Below, in pieces: positions 7,943-16,183 of a stretch of 64,000 nt of DNA. The stretch's first letter is position 1. Every line of letters begins with the position of its first letter. The translations under genes and the position numbers were made by a program. Source of the DNA: Bradyrhizobium sp. CSA112 (GTDB lineage Bacteria > Pseudomonadota > Alphaproteobacteria > Rhizobiales > Xanthobacteraceae); the NCBI RefSeq assembly GCF_029051645.1, contig NZ_JAACFS010000007.1, positions 1-64,000 of the forward strand, in the 5' to 3' direction. The notes beneath the pieces are model-generated. The model saw only the letters and a list, made by a program, of their open reading frames with translations, did no database searches and was not told the origin of the DNA.

Positions 7943-10390
7943 TCACTTCCCTTGGCCTCTCAAGGCTTCCAGAAGTTCTTCGGCCAAGAAGGGCTTGATC
8001 AGGAGAGAGACATCTTGGGCAGAAATTGAGAGTGTTGTTTGCGATCTGGTATCCCCGGTCATCACGACGGCCGGTACGTTCCGACGGAGTGCCACACGCA
8101 GGTGCCGAATGGTCTCTACACCATCCGGCGAGCCACGAAGGTTATAGTCACACAGCAGCACATCCGGGCGCAGGTCGTGCTCTCTGACCAGAGTCAAGGC
8201 TTCCCCCGCCGTTGCAACAATGGTGGCGTCAATCCCTTTCGTCTTAAACAGCCTCCCGAGCGCTGAGCGCACGGACGCCTCGTCCTCGATCGCGAGCACG
8301 CTGCCGAGGAAGAAGGCATCATTATGCACTGGCGGGGTTGCTTCCGGCACGTTGATACCGGATCGACCGCGCGGAACTTCAATGAAAAACCGTGTACCCT
8401 TTCCCGGGATTGAGCGTACCCCGACGCTGTGATCCAGGATTTTTCCGAGCCGCTTCACAATCGCAAGACCCAACCCAAAGCCGCCCCGCTCCGCGCCGCC
8501 GGTCCCCTGATAGTACTCATGGAAAATGTGCGGGAGCTGGTCTTCGGCAATACCGATGCCATTGTCCCAGACTTCAATGCGAACATTGTCGCCGGCTCGC
8601 CGGCATCCAAGCAGAATTCGTCCCCTGTCAGTGTATCGGACCGCATTCGACAACAGGTTGCGGATCATCTCCGCGAGCATGCGCCTATCGCTGCGGATGA
8701 TGAGCTCGGAACGGACGATGCACAGTCGCATCCCTCCTTCCTGCACAAGCGCGACGAAGTCTCCAGCGAGCGGCTCAAATATATCGTTCAGCGAAAACTC
8801 GCTCACGGATGGATGGAGGTTACCGGATTCCAGCCTGTTCACATCGAGCAGGCTGGATAGGATGCTGGTCATGGTGTCCAGCGAATGCCCGATTCCAGCG
8901 ACAAGATTGCGGGCCTCACCGCCTGGATGGTGTGGCTCAAGCGCTGCCTGCAGGAGTTTCAGCGTCTGCAACGGTTGTCGCAAGTCATGGCTTGCGGCGG
9001 CCAGAAAGCCCGATTTGGCGCGATCGGCCGTTTCTGCTGATCTCCACGCGAGCGACAGCTCCTCGTCAAAACGCCTGCGTGCAGTAACATCCGTCGTGAG
9101 TCCGCTGATGTGCGTAGGCGTTGCGCCTAAACCGAACTGGACGATCGCAATCTGTTCCAGCCAGACTTCACCACGATCCGGCCGCAGGTAGCGGAATGCG
9201 ATCGAAATCGAGGGCTGCTCCGGACGGGCATCTTCGAGGCAGGAGGCCACCCGCGGCTGGTCTTCAGGATGTATATGTTTCAGCCATTCGGTCCCGCTGA
9301 GAACCCGTTGCGCGTCGAGAGCGAGGATCTCAGTTGCATTCTGGCTCAACCGTATTTCATCGGCAGATACGTCCCAATCGAAAGCCATAACGCTGCCGGC
9401 CCGCAGCGCCTGCTGAAATCGAGCCTCCCTCTGCAGAATAGCTGTTTCATGAAGCCTCCGCTCGCTAAACAGGGCTGCGAGGACCAGCGAGCCCAATGAG
9501 ATCGCAAGGATGGTAGCTTGGGCTCCCAGCACACGCTCTTCGATCGATAGGCGCAAGTCTCCAAAAATGCCGATTCCGAAGATTGTCGTCCAGACGATCG
9601 TGATCGCACAGACAAATGAGGCAATCGCGGTGAACGCTGGACGATGGCGAGATGCGGTCCACAGTAGAAGTGGACAGAGCGCGGCAATCGCGAGTTCCGC
9701 GGTCCAGGGCGCATTGGGCAAGAAAACCAGCAACGCGCATACGAAGGACACCACGGCAAGCGCTAAGACGCCCTCGGCGATCTCGCTGCTCGGCGGGAAG
9801 TCGCGCGCCAATGACATCAGCCCAATCGCGAGGGGCGCCACCGCAAAGATCCCGATCGCGTCAGACGAGAGCCAGTGAAGCCAGATCACCAGCGGGGATG
9901 CTGCCGACCCGTGAAACAGTACGAAGCCTGCCGTACCCACGATGCCGGAGAGGCTCGTTCCAACAACGGTCGCGGCAAACAGTGCCAATACCCTTCGCAG
10001 TTCGTTCAACTCGAACGGGGAGCCACAAAAGCGGTGGATCAGGCCTGCGACGATGACGGCCTCACCCGCGTTCGCGACAGCAGAGAATACCGAGTTCCCA
10101 ATGTTGCGATCGCCCAGCAAATTGGCTGCGAGCGTTGCAGCTAGCACCCCGACGACGACGGGCAACCGGGCCGCAGAACCAAATGCGATCAAAATCCCCG
10201 AAGCTACTCCTGCGGCGGGCCAGAATACGGCAACACCATCGACCGGCTCCAGCAATGCAAGGCTCAGCCGCGCGGTGCCAAAATAGGCCACTGCCACTAC
10301 GAGGGTCAAAACGAGGCCTGCCTCGCCTGCGAACGGCTGGCGAGCCGAAATGACGGTCTGTTTTGCCACAGTGCCCAATGGCCCCTCCAC
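7943..10390 (-). CDS. MASE1 hybrid sensor histidine kinase/response regulator
   Basis: 815 residues. A MASE1 membrane sensor occupies about 25-310 (eight or more helices, with FWPAAGVASGILIAFG). A PAS domain spans about 325-445; HisKA carries His468 in AASHDLRQPLQTL; HATPase_c has NLLSNAVRY, DNGIGI and GGFGLGLAI; a C-terminal receiver has Asp748 (LLCDYN) and conserved Lys799 (LIKPF). The layout predicts internal phosphorelay from a membrane signal to the fused receiver. The start is a GTG and a slightly later start is possible. R1 repeats flank both ends. A FixJ-like regulator lies about 1.1 kb further on the same strand. Confidence 0.93.
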   Translation of the reverse strand: MEGPLGTVAKQTVISARQPFAGEAGLVLTLVVAVAYFGTARLSLALLEPVDGVAVFWPAAGVASGILIAFGSAARLPVVVGVLAATLAANLLGDRNIGNSVFSAVANAGEAVIVAGLIHRFCGSPFELNELRRVLALFAATVVGTSLSGIVGTAGFVLFHGSAASPLVIWLHWLSSDAIGIFAVAPLAIGLMSLARDFPPSSEIAEGVLALAVVSFVCALLVFLPNAPWTAELAIAALCPLLLWTASRHRPAFTAIASFVCAITIVWTTIFGIGIFGDLRLSIEERVLGAQATILAISLGSLVLAALFSERRLHETAILQREARFQQALRAGSVMAFDWDVSADEIRLSQNATEILALDAQRVLSGTEWLKHIHPEDQPRVASCLEDARPEQPSISIAFRYLRPDRGEVWLEQIAIVQFGLGATPTHISGLTTDVTARRRFDEELSLAWRSAETADRAKSGFLAAASHDLRQPLQTLKLLQAALEPHHPGGEARNLVAGIGHSLDTMTSILSSLLDVNRLESGNLHPSVSEFSLNDIFEPLAGDFVALVQEGGMRLCIVRSELIIRSDRRMLAEMIRNLLSNAVRYTDRGRILLGCRRAGDNVRIEVWDNGIGIAEDQLPHIFHEYYQGTGGAERGGFGLGLAIVKRLGKILDHSVGVRSIPGKGTRFFIEVPRGRSGINVPEATPPVHNDAFFLGSVLAIEDEASVRSALGRLFKTKGIDATIVATAGEALTLVREHDLRPDVLLCDYNLRGSPDGVETIRHLRVALRRNVPAVVMTGDTRSQTTLSISAQDVSLLIKPFLAEELLEALRGQGK

Positions 10391-10494
10391 TCGTCTGGGC
10401 CGAAACCCTGACTTGCAAAGCCTTGCGCTGTCGCCGCGATATCGCCGATGCGGAGGCTCTAGCGACTATAAGCCCGCATTTCCGCTCAACTGTT

Positions 10495-10615
10495 GCAGTG
10501 CATTGGTCTCCTGGTAACACCTTTGAGACATGCCGTCGGTCCACGATTATGTCTGCTTGTGGGGCTAGACCGAAACTGAGTTGCACGCGGTCAAGGCGAC
10601 GCGATGACCCAAACC
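10495..10615 (-). repeat. R1 dispersed repeat (inverted)
   Basis: The reverse complement reads TTTGGGTCATCGCGTCG, CAGTTTCGGTCTAGCCCC, GCAGACATAATCG and GGCATGTCTCAAAGGTG, matching R1 in order. It lies between the hybrid kinase and the cupin gene. Confidence 0.65.
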
Positions 10616-10627
10616 GAAATTGAAGTC

Positions 10628-10987
10628 TTACCAACAGGGTTGGAGGTCATGGCCGCCCCAGATGAAAATCCGCTTTACCGACACCCTGCACCAAGATGAG
10701 CCGACACTTTTTCCGTCCAGCGGTGTCACACAATGCGGGACACCCGGCAAAACGTCATATCTGTCACCGACGTTCACGTACACGGCATTACCCGGATTGT
10801 GAGTTTCGATAACGGCCGTGCCTTCAAGGATAAAGAAAATATCGCTTATATGAGTATGCCAGTGCCAGGCGACACATTCGTCACCCACGAGGCTCATAGC
10901 CGAAACCCGCACGTCCGAACCAACTGCTACATGTTCCAAGCCATAAGTGCGCTCGCTAGGCGGCCGAAGATTATTCTTGGGGTCCAT
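10628..10987 (-). CDS. Cupin-domain protein
   Basis: 119 residues from ATG 10987 with a GGGAG site. Cupin motif 1 is seen as WHWHTHISDIFFILEGTAVI and motif 2 as GDRYDVLPGVPHCV, so the metal-binding His set and the small beta-barrel are intact. Single-domain cupins bind a metal and act as enzymes or sensors; the substrate cannot be told. It is read in the same direction as the neighbouring kinase gene but separated from it by an R1 repeat. Confidence 0.85.
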   Translation of the reverse strand: MDPKNNLRPPSERTYGLEHVAVGSDVRVSAMSLVGDECVAWHWHTHISDIFFILEGTAVIETHNPGNAVYVNVGDRYDVLPGVPHCVTPLDGKSVGSSWCRVSVKRIFIWGGHDLQPCW

Positions 10988-11111
10988 TGCCGTTCTCCCT
11001 GTCGCTGTGGTTTAGCTCATTTACCGGCCCACGGTTATCAGATGCATAAACTCGGTAGCGTCAACCGTGATGCGCCTTGGACCAGATGCTCGGCCGGTCG
11101 CGTCACGTTGC

Positions 11112-11151
11112 CTGCGCATCAGGCTGTATGTCGATGAGAACTTCCCTTGAA
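11112..11151 (+). pseudogene. ParB-like gene, 3'-end fragment
   Basis: Only the final codons remain, reading RIRLYVDENFP then stop. They match the C-terminus of the decayed ParB-like gene at 53845-54487 (RIKLYVVESFPDA) and the fragment at 54690-54798 (LKLYVEENFPD). The convergent small ORF beside it is conserved in all three places. Confidence 0.5.
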
Positions 11152-11307
11152 GAAGGGATCAAGCCGCACCGGTTCGCCGGTATCTCTCCAGAACACCTTT
11201 TTTCCAAGACTAGCAGCCACCGCGAGCCGGTGGTGGCCGCCGATCAGCGTATGGTCATCCGTCACTTTCGCGATGATCTCGCCGTCTTCGTCCACGATGT
11301 TCTTCAT
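11119..11307 (-). CDS. Small ORF convergent with ParB 3' end (copy 1)
   Basis: 62 residues from ATG 11307, preceded by GGAGGCGGC. It reads MKNIVDEDGEIIAKVTDD, LIGGHHRL, FWRDTGEPVRLD and ends RHTA. Homologous frames lie at 54450-54638 and, more distantly, at 54764-55000, each converging on a ParB-like 3' end so that the two genes overlap tail to tail. Its good ribosome site makes it the best-preserved copy. No family is recognised; a phage-borne protein is likely. Confidence 0.55.
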   Translation of the reverse strand: MKNIVDEDGEIIAKVTDDHTLIGGHHRLAVAASLGKKVFWRDTGEPVRLDPFFKGSSHRHTA

Positions 11308-11343
11308 GTGCCGCCTCCAATCCAACGCGCTCTGTCCCGGCCT

Positions 11344-11463
11344 TCATGCCGTCGCTAGAATGAAAATCAGTACATAGGCGAGATAACCGATCAGAGCGAC
11401 ACAAGTGCCAGTCGCAATCCTGGCTAGGTCGATGATGGAAGCCAGTCTTGGATCAAGTGCCAT
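11344..11463 (-). CDS. 39-aa membrane microprotein behind a FixK-type box (paralogue)
   Basis: From ATG 11463 the minus strand encodes MALDPRLASIIDLARIATG followed by a hydrophobic helix ending ILATA. AAGGA precedes the start. It is the paralogue of the 36-residue protein at 4935-5045, sharing the M-x-[FL]-D-P-[KR] start, the acidic residue, IAT and a single helix, as well as the upstream box and about 35 bp of promoter sequence. It lies 60 bp downstream of the FixJ-like gene on the same strand and could be its regulatory or structural companion. Function unknown. Confidence 0.6.
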   Translation of the reverse strand: MALDPRLASIIDLARIATGTCVALIGYLAYVLIFILATA

Positions 11464-11495
11464 GCGCCATCCTTGGTGGCAGTCGAGCGATGGCA

Positions 11496-11509
11496 TTGAT
11501 CTACGTCAA
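11496..11509. promoter_or_regulatory. FNR/FixK-type box
   Basis: TTGATCTACGTCAA, identical to the box at 5081-5094 and centred about 40 bp upstream of the microprotein start at 11463. It falls just after the stop codon of the FixJ-like gene. Confidence 0.65.
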
Positions 11510-11522
11510 GCAAGGTGGCGGC

Positions 11523-12152
11523 CTAGGCCGTCTGTCCGGCAGCCGATGTAATCCCGACCCGCTCGGCAAGGGACACAAGTTCTGGCAAGGTCCGAACCTG
11601 CATTTTCTCCATCACCCTATGGCGATGGGCCTTGATGGTACGTTCGGTACAGCCTAACGCGCGGGCGACCTGCTTGTTGGTGTTACCGCGAATGACTAAG
11701 TCGAAAACTTGCCGCTCGCGCGGTGTCAATGCTGCGACGTGAGCGCGCACGCTATCCATCTTGTCCTTCACGCCACGCGTCACTTCATGATGCGCAATCG
11801 CCCGCTCGATTGCTTGAAGCAGATCTTGCGATGATACGGGCTTGATCAGAAAGTCATCCGCACCCGCCTTGATGGCCCGTACCGTGGTCGGAATATGGGG
11901 ATGCCCAGTGAGGAATATGATAGGCAGCGTTGAACCGAGTTCGCTCAGGCGCTCTTGCAGCTCCGTACCGCTCAGTTCCGGTATCCGCACGTCGAGGAGA
12001 AGGCAGCTTCGGACACTTTCGCTCGGCAAGTTATCCAGCAAGTGCTGAGCCGAAGCATAGGTGGCGACCTCGTAACCGGCGTGCTTCAAACGACGTTCCA
12101 TCGCTGTCCGGAAGGACGCATCGTCATCGACAATATGCACGCACGCTTGCAC
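11523..12152 (-). CDS. FixJ-family response regulator (LuxR-type output)
   Basis: 209 residues. Receiver domain with Asp9-Asp10-Asp11 (VDDD), phospho-acceptor Asp54 (LLLDVRIPELSG) and Lys104 (FLIKPV); then a LuxR/GerE helix-turn-helix at about 140-195 (LTPRERQVF, NKQVARALGCTERTIKAHR). Its length and linker match FixJ/NodW-type transcription activators. No kinase gene is adjacent; the orphan kinase at 3008 is a candidate partner. A perfect 16-bp palindrome at 12225-12240 lies about 75 bp upstream and may be an operator. Confidence 0.92.
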   Translation of the reverse strand: MQACVHIVDDDASFRTAMERRLKHAGYEVATYASAQHLLDNLPSESVRSCLLLDVRIPELSGTELQERLSELGSTLPIIFLTGHPHIPTTVRAIKAGADDFLIKPVSSQDLLQAIERAIAHHEVTRGVKDKMDSVRAHVAALTPRERQVFDLVIRGNTNKQVARALGCTERTIKAHRHRVMEKMQVRTLPELVSLAERVGITSAAGQTA

Positions 12153-12224
12153 AGATCAATCTCCCCGCAGAAGGATGTCAGGAAGAACAGGCAATTGCAA
12201 CCTTGGCGCCGCATCTGACTTGTC

Positions 12225-12240
12225 TCACCCATATGGGTGA
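12225..12240. promoter_or_regulatory. 16-bp perfect palindrome upstream of the FixJ-like gene
   Basis: TCACCCATATGGGTGA is its own reverse complement and is centred about 80 bp before the start at 12152. Its position suggests an operator, possibly for a FixJ-type regulator itself. This is inference. Confidence 0.45.
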
Positions 12241-12299
12241 GCCATTTGATCTCATTCCGAACGCCGCTGCGCCGCCTGCGCATTAAACTAGTGACCCCA

Positions 12300-12430
12300 A
12301 TGTCTCAGTTGGGTCAATCGCGTCATCTTGGTCGTCGGGCGACTACTTCCGGTCTTCCCCTGGAAACGGACATCGTCAGGGTCGGTCGCCATGTCTCGAT
12401 GGGGCAGGAAGGCGACATCGACGGCCAATA
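12300..12430 (+). repeat. R1 dispersed repeat
   Basis: Reads TTGGGTCAATCGCGTCATC, CGACTACTTCCGGTCTTCCC, AACGGACATCGTCAGG and GCCATGTCTCG. A second, poorer R1-like piece follows at about 12435-12490. Confidence 0.75.
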
Positions 12431-12576
12431 GGCGGAATCTGCTTTACCCTTAAGAACGGATCTGCTCAGGATGTCCCGTCATGTCTTAAGCGCATCGGTC
12501 CTCGCATTCCCGTCGTTCCCGGCCGGCACGTCATACAAAGGCAACGCGGCTCAGACTGATCGGCGGCGCCGTTCTC

Positions 12577-14457
12577 TTATCGCGTGCTCTCGCGATCCTG
12601 CAGAAAAAGCCGCCTACTCCCAAGTTCGAATGCGTGCAGCGGCTTGAGGGAGAATGCATCAAGTTCATTCCCCTCGCCTCGTCGCGTCAGAATCCAAGTT
12701 AGCGCAAACCACACCCCAGCTACGATCTGAAGCCCTACGTTGAAAGCAAACGCAGTCTGGTAAGCTATCTCAGGATAATGCCCATTTGCGGGAGCCCAGA
12801 GCTGAACCAATAACCCTGTCATATATTGCACGACAAACGCGCCGCCGATGTGGAAGACGTTCAGCGCCGCATTGGCCCTGCCCGCCAACTCCTTTGGGAA
12901 ATACTCGGCCAGGATCGCGTAACTGAGGACAGTTCCAGCACCGACTGCCGCCACGACGATCCACGGGACATACGAGGGGAGCGGCCATCGCAGGATCAAT
13001 GCCAACTGAGCCGCGATGAACATCACGGCGACAAGACCCAACAGCGGCCGCGGTCCAATCCCACGTCGGCGCGCCCGATCGACCGCAATGCCCCACAGAA
13101 GCCCGCCCAAACTTAATGCGATAGCCATGATGAGCAAATGCCAGAGTAGTCCCGACCGGTCGAGACCCTCGACATCGCTAAGCCATGGTGCCGCCCACAG
13201 TCCCTGCAACGCCCATGCCGTCCCGATACAGGTGGCCGAAAGTGGAGCCAAGCGCCAGAAGCGTGGGTCGGCATAGACTGCCTTCAGGCTAATAGGTGTT
13301 GGTCCGCCCGCCAACGATATAGGCGTCGGCACCTCTGGGACAGCAAGATAGATGACAAGAGCGCATCCGGCCGAGACAATCGCGAGTAGCACAAACAATG
13401 CTCGCCAGCCCGCCGAGACCAGCAGAAATTCCGCAGGCAAAGTTGCCGTCAGCGCGCCCAGGGCTCCCAGCATAATCATCAGGCCGTTGAGCAGTGGGAT
13501 ACGTTCGCTGGGAAACCAGAGCACGAGGGCCTTCAAGCCGGCCGTCAATGATGCGGCGACACCAAGGCCGATCAGTGCTCGGCCGCCGAGGAGCAGCCAA
13601 AAATTGTCCGAGACGGCAAACAGCGCCGCGCCGAGAGCTGCGGCAATCATCACGGCACTTTGGATCCGCCCCGGACCATATCGATCCAACAGGACGCCGA
13701 TCGGAATCTGGGCAGCCGCGAAAGTCAGGTAGTAAACAGACGTCAATAGGCCAAGGTCGCCAGCGCCGAGGCCAAATTCCGAGGTCAAGGAGCCGGCGAC
13801 CGTCGCATTGATCGTCCGAAACAGAAATGAGAGGTATGGCTCGTCATAACCGGATCGGCTGACGTTCTCCCAGACTTGATCCTGGCGGGCGTGATCGGCC
13901 GTCACCGAGAATGCCATGAGTTGCTCGAGGGTCATGCCGTCTTCGGCATAGACCTCGTGCAGCTTCGGCGAGACCGACGCCAGACGCAGCCGCTGCTTGA
14001 CGATCGTTGGATTCACGAAATGCCGTGCAGCAATGTCTTCCTCGGTCATGCCGAGATCGCGGAGCGTCTGGAAGGCCCGAAATTGATCAAGCGGATGCAG
14101 GCCGACCCGCTCATCGTTCTCCGCCACCGAATCGTCCTCGGCAATGCCGCCTTCACGAACGACGCACGGCACCGCCTGCGTCTTCGACATGCGCTTCTGT
14201 TTCACCAGAAGCTCGAGAGCCCGATAGCGCCTGCCGCCCGCCGGCACCTCGAATATGCCGGTCTCGTTACCTTCTGCATCGACGACAGCCCGGACACTCA
14301 GGCTCTGCAGCAGAGTACGCTGCGCAATGCTTTCGGCTGGCTGCTCGATCGAGACACCGGCTTTCACGCGGCGGACGTTCGACTGGCTGAGCACGAGCTT
14401 GTTGAAGGGAATGTCCCGGGAAGGCGACAGCGTGATCCTCTGTACGGCTTTCGTCAT
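12577..14457 (-). CDS. In-frame fusion: ParB-like N-terminus joined to MFS transporter
   Basis: 626 residues from ATG 14457 (AGAG before it). Residues 1 to about 207 are a plasmid/ICE-type ParB-like protein: NVRRVKAG, the GGRRYRALE motif and the helix-turn-helix-like NPTIVKQRLRLASVSPKLHE, up to SRSGYDEPY. From residue 208 the chain becomes LSFLFRTINATVAGSL and runs as a full MFS permease of about 12 helices (LLDRYGPGR is the loop 2-3 signature). Normal ParB proteins continue with their own C-terminal domain, and normal MFS proteins of this type have only about 15 residues before LSFLF. The junction near 13835 therefore looks like a recombination that fused two genes without breaking frame. 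Whether the product is stable or works is unknown. An ArdC-like gene lies upstream. Confidence 0.8.
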   Translation of the reverse strand: MTKAVQRITLSPSRDIPFNKLVLSQSNVRRVKAGVSIEQPAESIAQRTLLQSLSVRAVVDAEGNETGIFEVPAGGRRYRALELLVKQKRMSKTQAVPCVVREGGIAEDDSVAENDERVGLHPLDQFRAFQTLRDLGMTEEDIAARHFVNPTIVKQRLRLASVSPKLHEVYAEDGMTLEQLMAFSVTADHARQDQVWENVSRSGYDEPYLSFLFRTINATVAGSLTSEFGLGAGDLGLLTSVYYLTFAAAQIPIGVLLDRYGPGRIQSAVMIAAALGAALFAVSDNFWLLLGGRALIGLGVAASLTAGLKALVLWFPSERIPLLNGLMIMLGALGALTATLPAEFLLVSAGWRALFVLLAIVSAGCALVIYLAVPEVPTPISLAGGPTPISLKAVYADPRFWRLAPLSATCIGTAWALQGLWAAPWLSDVEGLDRSGLLWHLLIMAIALSLGGLLWGIAVDRARRRGIGPRPLLGLVAVMFIAAQLALILRWPLPSYVPWIVVAAVGAGTVLSYAILAEYFPKELAGRANAALNVFHIGGAFVVQYMTGLLVQLWAPANGHYPEIAYQTAFAFNVGLQIVAGVWFALTWILTRRGEGNELDAFSLKPLHAFELGSRRLFLQDRESTR

Positions 14458-14470
14458 TTTTGCTCTCCAC

Positions 14471-14511
14471 GACGGGTAGCCGCGAGACTCTCTCTCGGCT
14501 TCCAACCCGTC
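14471..14511 (-). promoter_or_regulatory. Conserved structured leader before the ParB-like gene
   Basis: A 41-bp element with a 7-bp outer stem (GACGGGT/ACCCGTC) and an inner GC-rich stem, 14 bp before ATG 14457. A near-identical element lies 14 bp before the ArdC-like gene at 15525. Confidence 0.5.
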
Positions 14512-14562
14512 GCGAACAGCGTCCCCTCCTCTCACTCTCGCGCGGCCGCAGGAGGCGAAGCA

Positions 14563-15525
14563 TCACGCCGCCTGGTGATCGGCGACAACCAAGTCCAGCG
14601 AACCGGAGACGATGGGTTCAGGAACGAAGCCGAGCAAATAGTCCGCGGCCTTGCTCGCCTGCGAGGCGGCGCGCACGATGGCGCGATTGTCTTCGCGCAG
14701 GACTTCAAGCCAGGAGCCGATGTAGTCGGCATGGCGCACGGTCGGCACGATCCCGAGCGACGCGCAGCTGAACGCGGCACTGAGTTCAGCTACCAGCTCC
14801 TCGAAGGCGTATTTTCTCGTACCGTGGGCTCCGCCCTGGTCACGGTTGAGACGCGAGCGATGTCCGGTCGCATGACCCAATTCATGCAGCGCCGTGCGGT
14901 GCCAGTTGATCGGTTCGAAATAGGCCTGCGGCGGCGGGACCTGTACATAATCTTCGGCTGTTGCATAGAATGCGCGATCTCCACCAATCCGAAATGGAAT
15001 TCCGCTGGCCTTGATCAGGGCTTCGACTGTGGGTTCGATCAAGCCCGGCGGCGGTGGCGGCGCAGCGGTGGCAATCTCGTCGGGCAGTTCTTCACACTGG
15101 TCGGTGTTGAAAACGGTAAATCGCTTGAGGAATGGAATCGCCTGTGCTTCTTCGCCGGTCTCTGCGGCGCGTCGTCTTTCGTCGGTGGGCACGAACCGGT
15201 CGGCGTAAACGACGGTGGTACCGCGTTCACCTTTGCGGACGTGACCTCCAAGGGAGAGCGCCTGGCGAAAAGTGAGCCAACTTTGGCCGGTAAATCCCCG
15301 TTCGATCGCGGCTCCCCAAAGGATCAGGATGTTTACGCCACTGTATTGCCGGTCAGTCGACCCGTTTTTCGGCATGGCCAGCGGCGCTTTGGCCGCGGCC
15401 GTACCCCAGGGCTGGACCCAGGGCACCCGGCCAGCCTCAAGCTCGGCAATAATCCTGTCGGTAATTTCGTCATATAAGGTCGCTCGGTCCTGACCGGCGC
15501 GCGCGCGAGCAGTATGGTTTGACAT
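14563..15525 (-). CDS. ardC: ArdC-like antirestriction protein (zincin-like)
   Basis: 320 residues. The N-terminal part (about 10-130) matches the ArdC ssDNA-binding domain (RVPWVQPW, YSGVNILILW, VRKGERGTTVVYADR). The C-terminal part is a zincin-like metallopeptidase domain with HELGH at 214-218 and a downstream EELVAELSAAF glutamate. Such proteins are carried by conjugative elements and protect incoming DNA against host restriction. It precedes the ParB-like fusion gene on the same strand, and both share a leader element. This supports an integrative/conjugative element origin for the 12.5-16 kb block. Confidence 0.9.
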   Translation of the reverse strand: MSNHTARARAGQDRATLYDEITDRIIAELEAGRVPWVQPWGTAAAKAPLAMPKNGSTDRQYSGVNILILWGAAIERGFTGQSWLTFRQALSLGGHVRKGERGTTVVYADRFVPTDERRRAAETGEEAQAIPFLKRFTVFNTDQCEELPDEIATAAPPPPPGLIEPTVEALIKASGIPFRIGGDRAFYATAEDYVQVPPPQAYFEPINWHRTALHELGHATGHRSRLNRDQGGAHGTRKYAFEELVAELSAAFSCASLGIVPTVRHADYIGSWLEVLREDNRAIVRAASQASKAADYLLGFVPEPIVSGSLDLVVADHQAA

Positions 15526-15538
15526 CGCGGATCTCCGC

Positions 15539-15578
15539 GACGGGCGCCGCGAGCCTCTCTCGCAGCCTTCAACCCGTC
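15539..15578 (-). promoter_or_regulatory. Conserved structured leader before the ardC-like gene
   Basis: A 40-bp element with a 6-bp outer stem GACGGG/CCCGTC and an inner GCGAG...CTCGC-type stem; it aligns with 14471-14511 over its length, including the CTCTCTC core. Confidence 0.5.
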
Positions 15579-15611
15579 ACGGCAAACCCGCGCGGCACTC
15601 TTACTCTCAGC

Positions 15612-15690
15612 CTCTTGCGCGAGGGTTGACGCCGGTGTGACCGAGACGCCACGTGGGTCGGCTTACAAGAGCTCGGTTGGCCCTGCTTGA
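15612..15690. repeat. Direct repeat A (first copy)
   Basis: Begins CTCTTGCGCGAGGG, continues GACCGAGACGCCACG and GGGTCGGCTTACAAGAG. A related copy lies about 305 bp downstream at 15917-15995. Each can fold a CCGA...TCGG hairpin. The rest of 15590-16180 holds no supported gene. Confidence 0.5.
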
Positions 15691-15916
15691 TGTGCCTAGG
15701 GCCGAAGGCCCCGACCAAGCGTGGGCCAGGGGCGCATCGCCTCAACGGAAAATGGCACCCGCAGGAGCGTGAGCATAGCGACGCCGAGGGCGGCACGCGG
15801 GACCGAGTGCAGCGACGAGACCGGTTAAGAGGGCACCCGGGAACGGGGCAGTGATAGCGACGCCGGCATCCTTCATGACGGCGGGCCCCTTTCCCGAGTG
15901 CCCCCGGCGAGGAGCT

Positions 15917-15995
15917 CCGCAGCTCTTGCGCGAGGGATCGAAGCCGCACGGCCGAGACGCTACGCGGCTCGGTTCACGAGAGCCCGGTCCGGCAC
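15917..15995. repeat. Direct repeat A (second copy)
   Basis: Begins CTCTTGCGCGAGGG, continues GGCCGAGACGCTACG and CGGCTCGGTTCACGAGAG. Same order as the copy at 15612-15690, with the hairpin arms changed on both sides. Confidence 0.5.
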
Positions 15996-16183
15996 TTGCC
16001 GGACGCGCACAAACGGAAATGAAGCGCTAGCTGGGGGCTTTGGATTTCCTCGCAGGTTCGCGGGCGGTAGCACTCCAAACCTTGAGCTCCCGCCGTTGCG
16101 AATCCCAGCCATGTGTTATCGGCCGGAACGAATGACGGACAAAACGATTCGCCGTTCAGGAGCCATTTCTATGCTGATGACAC

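Noticed and set aside
13876..15477. Long plus-strand open frame of 533 codons opposite the ParB-like and ardC-like genes
   Set aside because: Antisense to two genes with clear domain motifs; high-GC codon use creates long shadow frames.
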